Below, piece after piece: positions 1-11,409 of a DNA stretch of 64,000 nt (position 1 is the stretch's first letter; every line of letters starts with the position of its first letter). Under the pieces are notes generated by a model, which saw nothing but the letters and a program-made list of their open reading frames with translations, made no database searches and was not told the origin of the DNA. Made by a program: the position numbers and the translations under genes. The stretch comes from Gnetum montanum (Eukaryota > Streptophyta > Gnetopsida > Gnetales > Gnetaceae): the NCBI GenBank assembly GCA_015680685.1, contig MNCI01037811.1, forward strand, positions 224,358-288,357, written 5' to 3'.

Positions 1-1853
1 TACTATTTTCCTTAATTAATTTATTTTATTTCCGTGTCATGTTGCCCAAAAGACTATAATAGTGAGTCCATTTTACTTAGGTGGTGTCCAATTTTAATTT
101 CCTAGTGTACCTAAAAGGATTAAATTATTTTTGGTACAATTATTCTAAATGTTATAGCTAATTACCCTGGATAATGTCCTTTGGGTGATGATAAATTCTA
201 AAAAGTTAGGTGCTATTCGGCAAGTGTCCCTCCCCCACGACTAAGCTGAGCACCCTGGGTCCAAGTAGGTTCAAACGGAATGAAAATGGAGTACCAATGA
301 GCGAGATATAGGTAGAAAAGCAAGGGTGTCACACTCACAAGTTGCAAAGTAAAATTCAAAAAACTCTCCCACGTGATTTGTGAGAAATGAGGCTAAGTGT
401 GGTGGGGGGGATCACCTATTTATAAGTTTATGAGATGCAATATCATGTACGATACATCGCGTACGCGATATCACGGCCTATTGATGTTTAGGCCCAAGGG
501 AAAAATACCAAATTTTAAAGGTTTTTTCCTAGAATCAAAAGTGGAAATGAGGACATGTGACAAAAGTTGAAGGGTTCTAGCATCATTAGATGGTTTTGAA
601 GGCACAAATAATTATGATGGTGTGGAATTTATCAATAAGGCCTCAGGTGGTAAGTGAGAGAAAAAGGCCATGTAATGGTTACATAGGAACATTGGAATTC
701 GAAGGGATAGTAATAAGGGAAAGAATATTATGAAAAATAGACCTAGGGTAAGAAATGGTGTGTGTGAGTTGGGTCATAAGTGAAAATTATGAGAGATTAC
801 ACCAGTGGGTCCTCCCCAAAGTAGGTTTCAACCTATAATGCCCTTGTGTAACCACACTTAAAGTGTCCATGGGCACTAGAAGGGTTAAATGTAATCTGCA
901 CTAATTCCACAAAACACACACATGTACATATCATCAGAATGAGGTCAAAATCCTACGTTACACACAACACGAGCTACAATTACATGAATAGCGAGATGAG
1001 ATGGTGTATAGAAGGGATCGTAGAGACTGGAACATGAGGTAACCGAGCCAAGGCACAGTTAATCCTGCGTGTAATGCATGATTAAGGTGTTATTAACCTA
1101 TCGTTCCAACATCAGGACCAAGTCCATTCCTCTAATCAGTGACACCGCATTGTTTCATCCCATGATGAGCGACTATGAAAGTACCATAACAACAAGGCAT
1201 ACGATCACTTGGCGTGTTATTCAAGGGAGGAGTGATTTTTTTTGTGGCACTTCCTTTGTTTTTCTTTTTTCTTTCTTCTTCCTTTTTTTTTCTCTCTTTA
1301 CTGAATCCAAAGAAGCCACCAACCTTCAGGCATGGGTGCATGTCTTTCTAGTGGGACCCCCTAGAATAGCATTGGATTTTTGAGTGCCCTTATGATTACT
1401 CTTACTCCCATTTTTCGTTAGATCTACAAGGATCTTAGTACAACTAGGTTGCATGATAACTCTCACAGATGTCACCAAAGAGAATCTGCAAGTCCCCTTG
1501 ATATCACATCCTAATCATTCCCTCTTGGTCCATCCTTCTTCATTCTGGGTACAATGAATACAAAATTAATTTTAAGTTTTAAGAATGTCAAGAATATCAC
1601 TGTACCCTCGAACCGAACCTCTTATTTTTAGAATGGATGAGTGGGTGTAATGGGCTCATTGTCCACATAATTGATCGCTCAAAACTCGATAACATAGAAC
1701 ACACCTCAACCAACGATCCACATGAGTGTTTTATTTGTAGATGAGATTACTTACAAAAGCATAAAAGGAAACAAAAAGACAAAACAAGAAATTGAAAAAT
1801 GAAAAACTGAAAAACAAAAAGTTGTAAAATTAAAGAAAATGAAAAGAGATTTA
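1..1853 (-). other. 3' noncoding part of Athila-I (decayed)
   Basis: No convincing coding sequence is seen. Two stretches align by eye with the 3' noncoding part of Athila-II: about 800-845 with about 48930-48985 (shared 'gtgggtcctccccaaag'), and about 1620-1655 with about 49500-49535 (shared 'atggatgagtgg'). The order is the same, so this is read as the 3' untranslated part of the minus-strand element whose gag lies to the right. A long pyrimidine tract lies at about 1225-1301. A TATA-like sequence (minus strand, about 416-426) beside palindromes at 436-476 suggests an LTR promoter fragment near the left edge. The R-U5 sequence expected beyond it (1-400) does not match the other Athila LTRs. 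Confidence 0.5.
436..476. repeat. GATATC-type palindromes next to a TATA-like box
   Basis: Two adjoining or overlapping copies of a 26-bp palindromic module are present. The core ATCGCGTACGCGAT at 456-469 is a perfect 14-bp palindrome. The same module occurs three times in the Athila-III LTR (60387-60494), also just upstream of a TATA box, which suggests that this is a U3 fragment in minus orientation. Confidence 0.6.
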
Positions 1854-3853
1854 TTAACCCTGCTTATTACTAGAATGGGGGATATTCCCCATAAGTAAGA
1901 GGTTGAGCATGGTGAGCATTAATAAATAAAGGATGAGGATCCTTGCATGTTGGAAGCATTGGAACTTGGTCATACTTACCCCATCGGGGTTCACACACTT
2001 GATTATAGTAAGCATAGTGGCGCAATTTGTGAGATGTAGTTTCCAGATAACGAGTTGACCCACTATGATATTTGGGACAATTAGATGGTATGCAAGGATT
2101 AGGATGTTGCCCTCCATGGTTGTGTTCATTGGGCCGTATGGTTGTTGGAGTGTTAGTTGGTGGCCTTGATGAAGTGACATGAGGCGTTGGGTTCGAAGGT
2201 AAGGATGCACCACAGGGTTGGACTTGTGCTGAGTTGGAGGATGCAGTGGCCTTGGAATTGTGTTCTCCCTTCTTATGGTCATGTTTAAAGAAGGGATGCT
2301 TTTGATGTTGCTGAGGTCTCTCACTGTTGTTGGCAATAGTAGCACAAGTAACGTTCAGGGGTTGTTGCTATGATGCAAACACTTTAGGAATAGTCAGTGG
2401 TAATGTAGAAGTAGGAGAAGGACAAGAATGTTGAAAATTAGGAGGTGTAGGATGCACAAGGCAGTGGTTGTGTTGAAGGCATGGGCTGATAGTATTGAGG
2501 AGAATGATAATGCGGCGAGATAGAGTATGTTGACCTAGCTGGGGAAACAAGATGTTGAACTAGATAAGCATTTGGATTCGGATGATATGAAGGGTGTCTC
2601 CAGTTTAGGGATGGCTTCCCCCATGACTGGGATTGTTGCCACTATGATCGAACACAGTATCTCTGTACGAACTCGAGGTGTAATGTGCTTCCCCAATGCT
2701 CATATAAATGTAACAAGATTGGGCATTGGCCCTTGGGGTGATTGTACAGGAAAATGTTGCATTCATACTTGTGATTGGCAGTTGAGCTCTTATTTTCCTT
2801 ATCCCTTCTTTCCTATTATCTACTGATACTTTATCCTGCTTCTTGGGTTTCCAAAACTCTACCTGCAATGATATCGATAAATTCTCCACACTTTTTATGT
2901 GTCCATTCCAACATCTTATTGATCTTTGCCTCAACTTCCTCTAATGATTGTTATACTAGCAAAGATGGTTCTTCCTCCTTGAGATCAGTTGATTTCTCCT
3001 TTTTATGATTATGGACCTTTGTTAAGTTGAGACTTTGGTCCCGTTGATGTTTTTCGACACTCTCCCTTCTAGCCATTTCTCCTTCCTCTTTTGCTACCCG
3101 CTTAATAATCTCTTGTAATTTATGGGTTGGTAGTTCATATAGCTGTCCTTGGGCACACATCCCTAGGGTCTTTCTTGTTGCATCACGAAGCCCCTCAATG
3201 ATCTGATACATTAGCCTTTCCTCAGAGAACTCATGGCCTGGACAGTTGTTTAACAGTGCATAATATCTTTCTAAGGCCATGTCCAAGGGTTCATGTTGTG
3301 CTTGTTTCCACTCTTGGATTTGTTTCCTCAAGGATGACACTCTTGCGTAGGTTTGATATCTCTCATTAAAGAGTTCTACCATTGTTGGCCAACATCGTAT
3401 TGAATTTGGTTTTAATGATCTATACCATACTTTTGATTGGCCAACGAGTGTCATAGGAAAGAGCTTGAGTTTTTTCCAACTGTTATCAATGTTGTTCCAT
3501 GCATAGGCATCGTAGAAGGCTTGTAAATTTTGATACGGATCTAAGTCATAGCCTCCTAAGAAATTAGGAAAGTTGTTTAAATTGAGCTTGGGTAGGTGGC
3601 TCTCTTTACAATGCCTACATGAGATCCAAATAGCCTCTTGTATTTGCGTTAAGCTTGTAGTGGCTAGTGGGGGTTCATCGTCATTGGGTAAGTTATACTT
3701 TTGTGTGTGGGGATGACGTTACTCTCATTTATGTTTATAAGAAACCCCCACCTTGGGTTGCATACTCCAATCTTCATTGTCATATAGTTTGTTGGTCCTC
3801 TAATGAACTTCCTCACTAGATGTGGCATTATTATAGTCTTGTAGGAGAGGCAT
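1854..3853 (-). pseudogene. Athila-I gag (capsid-type) pseudogene
   Basis: Structural gag protein of an Athila-like Ty3/Gypsy element; in the family it forms the cytoplasmic particle that packages element RNA. The best-kept part is 3454-2951 (about 167 codons). It holds the gag core with WYRSLKPNSI, ELFNERYQTY, a CPGH segment and a KEEGE-rich helix. It aligns well with gag of Athila-III at 62552-63000. The likely start is the ATG at 3853-3851, 120 bases downstream of the primer binding site. The N-terminal part has several in-frame stops. The C-terminal part (about 2850-1854) is frameshifted: a His/Pro/Gln-rich reading in another frame resembles the proline-rich tail of the Athila-III gag. 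No protease, RT or integrase follows, so the element looks deleted for pol. Confidence 0.75.
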
Positions 3854-3977
3854 GGTTATGAAATTGTGTGTGAATTTATATGTGACCTTTTATGATTATT
3901 TTTCTTCATAAAAGATATATCGTTAAGTCCTGTATAGCGACCTTGTATGATATAACTAATCTAGATAACTAGCACCG

Positions 3978-3995
3978 TCCCTGGCAACAGCACCA
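3978..3995 (-). promoter_or_regulatory. Primer binding site, tRNA-Asp type (Athila-I)
   Basis: Read on the minus strand this matches 15 of 18 positions of TGGCGCCGTTGCCGGGGA, the tRNA-Asp-complementary PBS known from Athila elements. All three mismatches are C-to-T or G-to-A. It lies one base inside the LTR end. Confidence 0.8.
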
Positions 3996-3996
3996 A

Positions 3997-4676
3997 TAAT
4001 GAGTGGCGAGGTACCCCTACACTCAACCATACGAATACGAGCGTCTCATGCACGATCCGGTTGAACTTCGTAGATGGACTAGTTGTGAAATCTACACAGT
4101 TAGCCTTAGGTCACAATTCGTTGTCTTCCCACCTGGACTAGTGTTAACTTGTCATGTATGGTTTAGTCCAGAGTAAGGTGTATGATGTGGTCCGATGCTA
4201 ATGCTACTCCTGAAGACAATGGAAGGTAATATTAACTAAGCTAAGAGAGAAAGGGTAAGAGAGAATCTAAGCTAGCCTAAGTGCGATGAGCATTCATTCC
4301 TCAATCATCCATACACATCTTAGACCTCGTGCACGACTACCACTAGGATTACCAAGCGTAGATCCTAGGTACGCTACTGGGTTGCCAAGTAGTCAAACTT
4401 AAATGCTCGTGATCAAGTCATACTCATTCTACATTTAATAGGAGTTTAGGGTGAAGAGATATTAACTAGGAAAGCAATAAATAATAATTAATTAAATGAT
4501 TAAGCTAAGTGAATGCTACAATGATGAAGTAATCTCGATCTTTATTACCGGTCATGTGCTTGTCCAAGTACATCACACTCGAATAAAGGATGTCGTACAA
4601 TTACAATCACCACACTGTAAACATACACTGTGAGGAAAAGGGTTGAGAAGAAAAATAGAAACTAAAACTTAACTCT
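3997..4676 (-). mobile_element. Athila-I 5' LTR, R-U5 part, truncated by Tat-A
   Basis: The sequence next to the PBS matches the inner ends of the Athila-II and Athila-III LTRs (shared 'ggtac.cc.ta..ctcaaccatacgaa'). A conserved 'tctttattacc' lies at about 4545, also found in the Athila-II LTRs at about 47757. The LTR stops at 4676, where the Tat-A LTR begins with TG, so U3 is missing here. The terminal TG has become TA at 3997-3998. Confidence 0.75.
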
Positions 4677-5150
4677 TGAAACACCACAAAATTTTGGGCT
4701 AGCACTTTTAGACAAGAATCAAGCTAAGTCATGCTACTGCCCAACATGAGTACAACATGACCAAACTTGAGAGCCTCCAAAATGGCATGAAATCACATAC
4801 AATGGAGCGAGAAATGGAGCAAGCAAGGTCCCCCTAGGGCTCATAGGCGATTGCACCAACTTTCAGCATCCAGAATCAAAATTTTCAGGCTCAAAATGCT
4901 TGGTTTTGGCTAAGTATAATTTGGCTACATTTTCTTACGTTGCTCAGCGTAAGGCTCAGCGCCACCAACTTTTGGAGCCCCGAAACTAAGTTAAAATAGG
5001 CTAAAATTGAGCACAATGATCCCCCATGACCTTCACCAAGGTCCCCAGGTCCCAGCCTCTAGAAAATCAAGATTTGGGCCTCAAATATGCCACTTTAACT
5101 TGGTGACACTGGGGTTATTTTTCAGACGCTGCTCAGCGTAAGGCTCAGCA

Positions 5151-5510
5151 TCACCAACCAAAACAGGGCCAAAACGACATCCAAATTAGCTCAAATTTGG
5201 CACACATAACCCTCATGACCCATGGCATGTAGATCCACTCTGAAAATGGATCTCATAGGTCAAAAATGGGTTCAAAATGCACTATTTTTAGGTCATTCAC
5301 TGTTAGTCACGCTGACATACTTCCAGCAGTGTAAGGATTAGCATCACCAACCGAAATAGGGCCAAAACAACATCCAAATCAGCCCAAATTTGGCACACAA
5401 AACCCTCATGACCCATGGCATGTATATCCGCTCTGAAAATGGGTCTCACAGGTCAAAAACGGGTTCAAAATGCACTATTTTTAGGTCATACACTATTAGT
5501 GACGTTGACG
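5151..5510 (+). repeat. 193-bp tandem duplication in Tat-A U3
   Basis: 'tcaccaacc..aa..agggccaaaac' begins at 5151 and again at 5344, and 'ggtcat.cact.ttagt.acg' at 5291 and 5483. The same two-copy arrangement is in the other LTR (21244 and 21437), so the duplication predates the insertion. Confidence 0.85.
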
Positions 5511-5858
5511 CTGACGTTGACGCCAGAACAGGCTGCGTACACATCAGAGCCAGATCCACGCACACTGGAGGCTTTGGCAGCACAAAAAAAAGCACATATC
5601 TGCAGATTCGGAGGCCAGACATCCAAATCCACTCTTGTACTTTAACATTCTTTGTAAATTTTTGGATTTCTCAGCGTATCAAGCTCTTACGCTGTGGATT
5701 ACACACGTCAGCGTAAGAAATCTTGGTCACGCTGCATGTTGTGTACATTATCACATTTCGTGCATCCGGTCAATGCACACACCTATCACCCGATCCAAAT
5801 TTTTCTCACCCCGCAGCCACTGATCTTCTCCCAGATCTGAATCTCGCGCCTAAAATCC

Positions 5859-5864
5859 TATAAA
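5859..5864 (+). promoter_or_regulatory. TATA box of Tat-A 5' LTR
   Basis: TATAAA in 'aaaatcctataaatctcct', conserved at 21959-21964 in the other LTR. Its position two thirds into the LTR fits the U3/R boundary. Confidence 0.7.
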
Positions 5865-6405
5865 TCTCCTATTTTTCCACTAGATCAAGGTTCGAAAAAT
5901 TCAAATCTCATACACTTAAGAAATTTGGGTATTAATCTCATACGCTAGGCTTCATACAAACTTTGACGTTGTACACCTGCATCTTCCTAGCATCCATTCT
6001 CATCCATCAGGGCTAAACATCCGCCTTGTGACCACTCCGCAATTGCGTTCTGACCGGTGCACATTCTAATACAAATAGTTTGCATTATTGCTCAGATTCT
6101 TGTAGTTTACATTATTTTTTCTATTCACATTTTCTTGTTTTCATTGTTTAAACAGTTTACATTCATTTTCATTTGTTTACGTTCAGTTTCTTTTGCATTT
6201 GTTTACGTATAACCCAACGTACCGTGATTGCATACGTTCGGGGAAGTCCTAGTTTGATCCGCGTGCAGACCATTCAAGGCACTCTACCTTCTTTAATTTC
6301 TAGCTTGCCCTTAGGCGAAGGCAAGGTCTTACTGTTTCCTTCATAGATCTCTCGGTGTCCGTTCATTCCAGCCTCTCACCGACGATTTTGGACGGTACAG
6401 TAAAA

Positions 6406-6423
6406 TGACACTAGAAGGAGGGT
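6406..6423 (+). promoter_or_regulatory. Primer binding site of Tat-A
   Basis: Reads TGACACTAGAAGGAGGGT. The better-kept copies at 22520-22537 (TGGCGCTAGAAGGAGGGT) and, on the minus strand, 42651-42668 show the ancestral form. The complementary tRNA was not assigned. Confidence 0.75.
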
Positions 6424-6788
6424 CGTTTCTCTATTAGATCCGCCTCTCAGCATCCCAGATCCAGCGTTCACATGCTGCTGTGATTGTCAGCGTTCCTATG
6501 CTGCCTTGTTTCCAATGTTCAGGCACTATTTCCTGCTCATAAATCCTATTTTCCATTCTGGATGCTATTTCATAATTTTCCAGACACGTTCTTACTTGAA
6601 TCACAGCGTCTTGCACCTTCTGTTCTCACATCCAGATACTGTCCACAGCGTCCTACACTCCCTGCTAGTTTCAGAAATTGTTTACAATGTCCATCATCCT
6701 TATACATCTTTTCTGACGCTATTCACAGTGTCCAAATCTAAGTTTTCTTCTTAGATGCTGCATCCAACACTTAGATTTCTTACCCAAA

Positions 6789-6975
6789 CGTTGGTCACGT
6801 TGACGTTGGTCAAGCTGACATTTGGTCATGCTGACGTTGGTCAAGCTGACGTTTGGTCATGCTAACGTTTGGTCACGCTGACGTTGGTCAAGCTAACGTT
6901 GGTCAAGCTAACATTTGGTCAAGCTGATGTTTGTCACGCTGACGTTGGTCATGTTGACCTTGGTCAAGCTGACAC
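6789..6975 (+). repeat. About 16-bp tandem array in Tat-A leader
   Basis: About a dozen copies of 'ggtcaagctgacgttt' with C/T and G/A variation, between the PBS and gag. A shorter, decayed version is seen after the second LTR (about 22905-22940). No coding function is supported. Confidence 0.85.
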
Positions 6976-7080
6976 TCTTTTGTACGTTGTTCAACACTTA
7001 GCCATATTTTTTTCTCTTCAACACTTAGCCATTTTTTCTTCTTTCTTTCATTTATGCTGTTACATCTAGACACTTTGACA

Positions 7081-10000
7081 ATGGACCCTGTGCACACCAA
7101 CACCACCGCCCTGCCTATTACCAACTTCAGTACTACGATCTCAGGTCTCGTCACTGCCATTGAGTCCATAGCTGCCCTTGGCATGATGAATCCTCAAGGG
7201 CCATCTCGCTGGTCACTGAGACTACAAGGTATGGATCCCGTGTTCACCATCTTAATTCCTGAACAATATAATTTTATGTGTTAAAATCCAAGCTAATTTG
7301 GCCGTTGACCGAGCCAAGCTAGAAGCAAAGAGACACTATGAGTTAATTCACAAAGGAGGTCATGACTTCATCCCCATTGCCTACGATGTCATCCCCCTCA
7401 TTGAATCCCACCATGAACTCCTATCCCAACTCCTCATGACTAGGAACCAGACCTCACGCCAACCCACCGTAGAGCCCCAAAACGAAGATGAGGAAGATAA
7501 TTTCGCAACTCAGTCTGAACACGGGGATTCGTACCATACTCTCAGTCCGCATACTTATGTGAACCCATTATTTCACCTGTTCACAGGAGAGACCATGTCT
7601 CTTCATACAGTTAAAAGCACTCAAGCACATGTGCCCCAATAGGAAGTACCCACTCTTATTCCCACTCTCCCTATGACTGATACTCAATTCAATGTACCCA
7701 TCCCCACTATTCCTCTAGTCACCACATTATCCCCTGTCCTACAAGTACAACCCGAACAACCCCCCCTCTCAAACTAATGTAGGAGCAAATTTCCCATCCC
7801 AAGTAATTAGGATGTCATCTGTGATACCTACTTCCACATCTACACACTTCATCCCACGAGTGCAAGTTCATACCACACCCCCCGCTCCTCCAGTACAACA
7901 CCAGGTACAAAGCTTCCCTTCACAACCCACAATTGGTCAATGGCCCACCCCTGTTGCTCAACAACAACAACAACAACAACCTACACCTTACGATATGCTG
8001 CCCTTAGTAGCACCCACTGTAAATATTCCATAAGTGCAACCTCCGATCACTCAACAATCATCATTCCTACCAACCGTACAGTAGTCTAATTTGTATGGCA
8101 CTCAAACTAGCCAACCTACTGCTCCATAAAGTGCCCAAGAATGGGCCAAAGCAAAAAAGATGATGCAAGAGTTCACTAATGAGGTAAAATGCCTCAAAAC
8201 TACTAACAATGAAGAGCTTAAAGTATTAGACTTTTACCAAGATGATCCTATTAGCTCTTCGGTACCACCATTAACCTTGCCCAAAGGAGTTTCTTTGCCT
8301 CAACTAACCAAATACAACGGGGAAGGAGACCCCAATGCCCATCCAGTCACATTTAGACTAGAATGCCTGTTGCTTCAGGCTTGGCCCCATGCAATCTTGC
8401 ATGTGTTCACTATGTCCCTCACTGGTAGAGCATTAGACCGGTACCGAGCCTTGCCTCGTAACTCCATATCCTCTTTGGAGGATCTCTTACACCAGTTCGT
8501 TACCAGGTTTAAATAGAACCTGAAACCTGAAGCAACCTTGGACAGTTTGATACAGGTAAAATAAGCACTGCTTGAACCTGTACAAAAATTTATCCAAAGA
8601 TGGAGTGCCACACTCAATGAACTTCATGAGCCAATCCCAGAAACATACCTTCTTACGATTCTTAAGGGAGCCGTGAATGATTTTGTCAAATCAAAACTGT
8701 ACTATCTAAATGCGCGCACTCTAAGCCAAGCTTTTATACAGATTAAAAACATAAAAGAGGTAGCCCAAAATAGCCATGACCCTGCTTACTCAGCCTTCAA
8801 AAATCAACACACTAAAAAAGATAGAAAAAGGCTAAAACAATAGTAGCAGCAGTAGCAGAGACTCAACCTACCAACATGGGACAGCAAGGCAGACCGCCTA
8901 CTTCTCCCATTAACTATGAGAGAACCACTCCTGCACACTCACCTGAATCATCTACCATGCAAGCTACTAACACAGGTCATGCACGTCCGTTTGAGAGGAA
9001 AGACCCTGCTCAATACACACTACTCCCCATGAAGCCTTCCCAGTTGTTAGATCAACTTTTGAAGGCTGGGGCCATTAAACACAAGCAGTTGTCTCCAGCC
9101 GCAGCCTAGAGACACGACTAATTCTATGAATTGGTCAAAAACCCAAGCTTGGCAACACCAAATGAGCCTCCTATTCCAAGAGGCTTTAGACTAGATCGAT
9201 TTTGCAAGTACCATCAATGGAATGGGCATGGTACTGATTTTTGTTTCACCCTCAAACAAGACATACAACGTATGATTGATAGGGGTGAAATAACATTTGA
9301 TGATGCCAACCCTGTTAAATTATAGAATTAATCTATGGGCGTATACAAAGATCCCCTCAATACTAAGGAAGCTCCTTATGTTATTAACACAATCCATATC
9401 GGAAATGAGCAACCAATTCCCAGAAAACCTTTCGTGATTCATGTTCCTCCTACAGCGTCAACATCATCCCCGCAATCTTCCTACCCCACATACAATTCGC
9501 CTACACCTACAAATCCATTCTTCATTCATGTACCCCTTGCTAATGCAACCACAAACGTTCAACCACCTACCCGGCCCACTCCCTTTGTGGTCCGGGTGCC
9601 ACCCGCGGTTGCAACCGCAGAGGTACAATTACAAAACTGACCAACTCCCTTCATAATCAAGGCATCCAAACACCATGATCTTCAAACTGCTACTCCTCAA
9701 CCGCAAACCAAACTAACCCCGTTCATCATCAGGGTGCCTAAACACCCTGACACACAACCATCTCCAACTGTTCAACCTCAACTCTGACCCGTTCCATTCA
9801 TAATTCGGGTCCCAAAACAACCCGATGTTCAAGCTCCAACGGTTCCCCCACGACCTTCATGAGAACGCCTCACCAACAGACTTACTAGGGAATGGTTGGA
9901 AAAAGAACGTCAAAGTATCAAATTGGGGCCACCAAAACCCATTCCCTTAAACGTTGTACCTATGGCTCCAACAACTGACGAGCTAGACACAAGTCACGAA

Positions 10001-11104
10001 AGCAAAAAATTAGGAATGCCAGATGCATCAAACCCAACTGTCACATTAGACCACATGAAAACCATTCCACAATAGATGCAGCTGTTGGGTCCAATGGACC
10101 AAGTCTCGACCAACAAGAGCACACCAAACAGTAAATACTTGGCTAGTGCCCTAACTCAGGTCACATAGGCACTTAAACAAAAAAACACATCTTTAAGCTT
10201 GTATGACCTAATGATGACTTCTCAAGTTCATCATGAAGCCTTAGTACGCATGTTAACATCGATCCCAGTTAGCGAAGACTTACCTGCAAATGAACCTTCC
10301 ATTCATGCAGTAATGTCTCCATACCAAGGATCAAGAGCTACATCACTAGGCTTCAACAAGGATAACATAAAAATAGATAAAAAAATAGGAGGAGTCACCA
10401 CTGCACCCATGTTCATAACTATACAAGTAAATCAATTTAAAATACATAGGGTGTACGTAGATGATGGGGCAGCCACAAACGTAGTGCCATACCCCATCAT
10501 CGAATAGTTAGGGCTAACTGAACAAATCAAACCAACCTCCACAACATTCCTGAAATCGTTCAGTGGATCACGCATAGTTGTCAAAGGAACACTAACTTTG
10601 GATTTCATAGTAGGGGACTGGTTCCCCACGTCAGCTGAATTTGTAGTTGTAGATGAGATGCCTAGATTTAACTTGATATTGGGACGACCATGGTTAGCCC
10701 AATTAAAAGCGGTTTCCTCACCCATCCACCAAGAGATTCACCTACCTTACGAGGGCGGTGAAATAATTATACACGGTGACGTGGCTACATCTAACATTTC
10801 ATCGCACATAGACACAAGCCAAGGCTCAAAGGTCGAAATCGATGAGACTAAACAAGATGACATTACTCTCAAGCTTAAACAAGACGCCACACCCATTGAC
10901 AACCAAAATGATAACCAATGTCCAAACCGTGATCCCCTAGAAAATATGGAAACATTACAAAACATAGAAACATCGGAGCATGCTGACATAGGAGTTATTC
11001 CCCCAGATGTCTCATGGTTAGAATTACCGCTTAACATAATTAGTGAAGGAGACGCTGAATATACGATTACACCGACACAACCAACACACCATGTCAATCT
11101 TTGA
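7081..11104 (+). pseudogene. Tat-A gag-protease pseudogene
   Basis: The reading starts at the ATG at 7081 (MDPVHTNTT) and ends at TGA 11102-11104. Gag core: 8160-8820, with KYNGEGDPNAHPVTFRLE, the Tat capsid signature also seen in Tat-B1. Zinc knuckle: FCKYHQWNGHGTDFC at about 9205-9250 (CX2HX4HX4C). A Pro-rich linker follows with repeated PF-[IV]-[IV]-x-VP motifs (9420-9865). Protease: 10399-10700, with VTTAPMF, active-site VDDGA at 10457-10471 and LILGRPW at about 10676-10696. The reading changes frame twice in gag (near 7650-7800 and 8820-8870) and holds many stops. A Gln run from (CAA)n lies at about 7960-7981. The product would be capsid, nucleocapsid and protease; the copy cannot make them. 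Confidence 0.85.
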
Positions 11105-11138
11105 AAATTAAAGAAGCTACTCAACTATTAACACAACA

Positions 11139-11400
11139 CTCGTCTGAAATGATGTTAAACTACTATTGTCCGAAATGATGTTAAACTACAACTCGTCCGA
11201 AATAACGTTAAACTACTACTCGTCCGAAATGACATTAAACTACTACTTATCCGAAATGACGTTAAACTACTACTTGTCCGAAATGACGTTAAACTACAAC
11301 TTGTCCGAAATGACGTTAAACTACAACTCGTCCGAAATGACATTAAACTACTACTCGTCCGAAATGATGTTAAACTACTACATGTCTGCAATGACATAAA
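11139..11400 (+). repeat. 27-bp tandem array, TAAAC core, after protease
   Basis: About nine to ten copies of a 27-bp unit of the type 'ttaaactactactcgtccgaaatgacg' start within 35 bases of the protease stop. Since 27 is divisible by three, the array stays open in several frames on both strands; the 9-residue periodic ORF over it is treated as a by-product. Comparable arrays mark the same junction in Tat-B1 (38300-38550). Confidence 0.9.
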
Positions 11401-11409
11401 ACTAGTCAT

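Larger units (their letters stand above)
4677..6399 (+). repeat. Tat-A 5' LTR (1723 bp)
   Basis: Starts TGAAACACC and ends GTACA, six bases before the PBS. It is collinear with 20767-22513. U3 contains two tandem copies of a 193-bp unit (about 5151-5343 and 5344-5510) and several TTACGCTG/CAGCGTAA inverted repeats. A TATAAA box is at 5859-5864, followed by R-U5 in which 'gtttac'-rich DNA is prominent (about 6060-6215). Confidence 0.9.

Noticed and set aside
1132-1383. Overlapping short frames on both strands near 1.1-1.4 kb
   Set aside because: They run over a polypyrimidine tract; low complexity and no family likeness.
1854-2345. 163-codon minus-strand frame at the end of Athila-I gag
   Set aside because: Taken alone its residues look random; another frame gives the His/Pro/Gln-rich tail expected for Athila gag. 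Kept only as part of the gag pseudogene.
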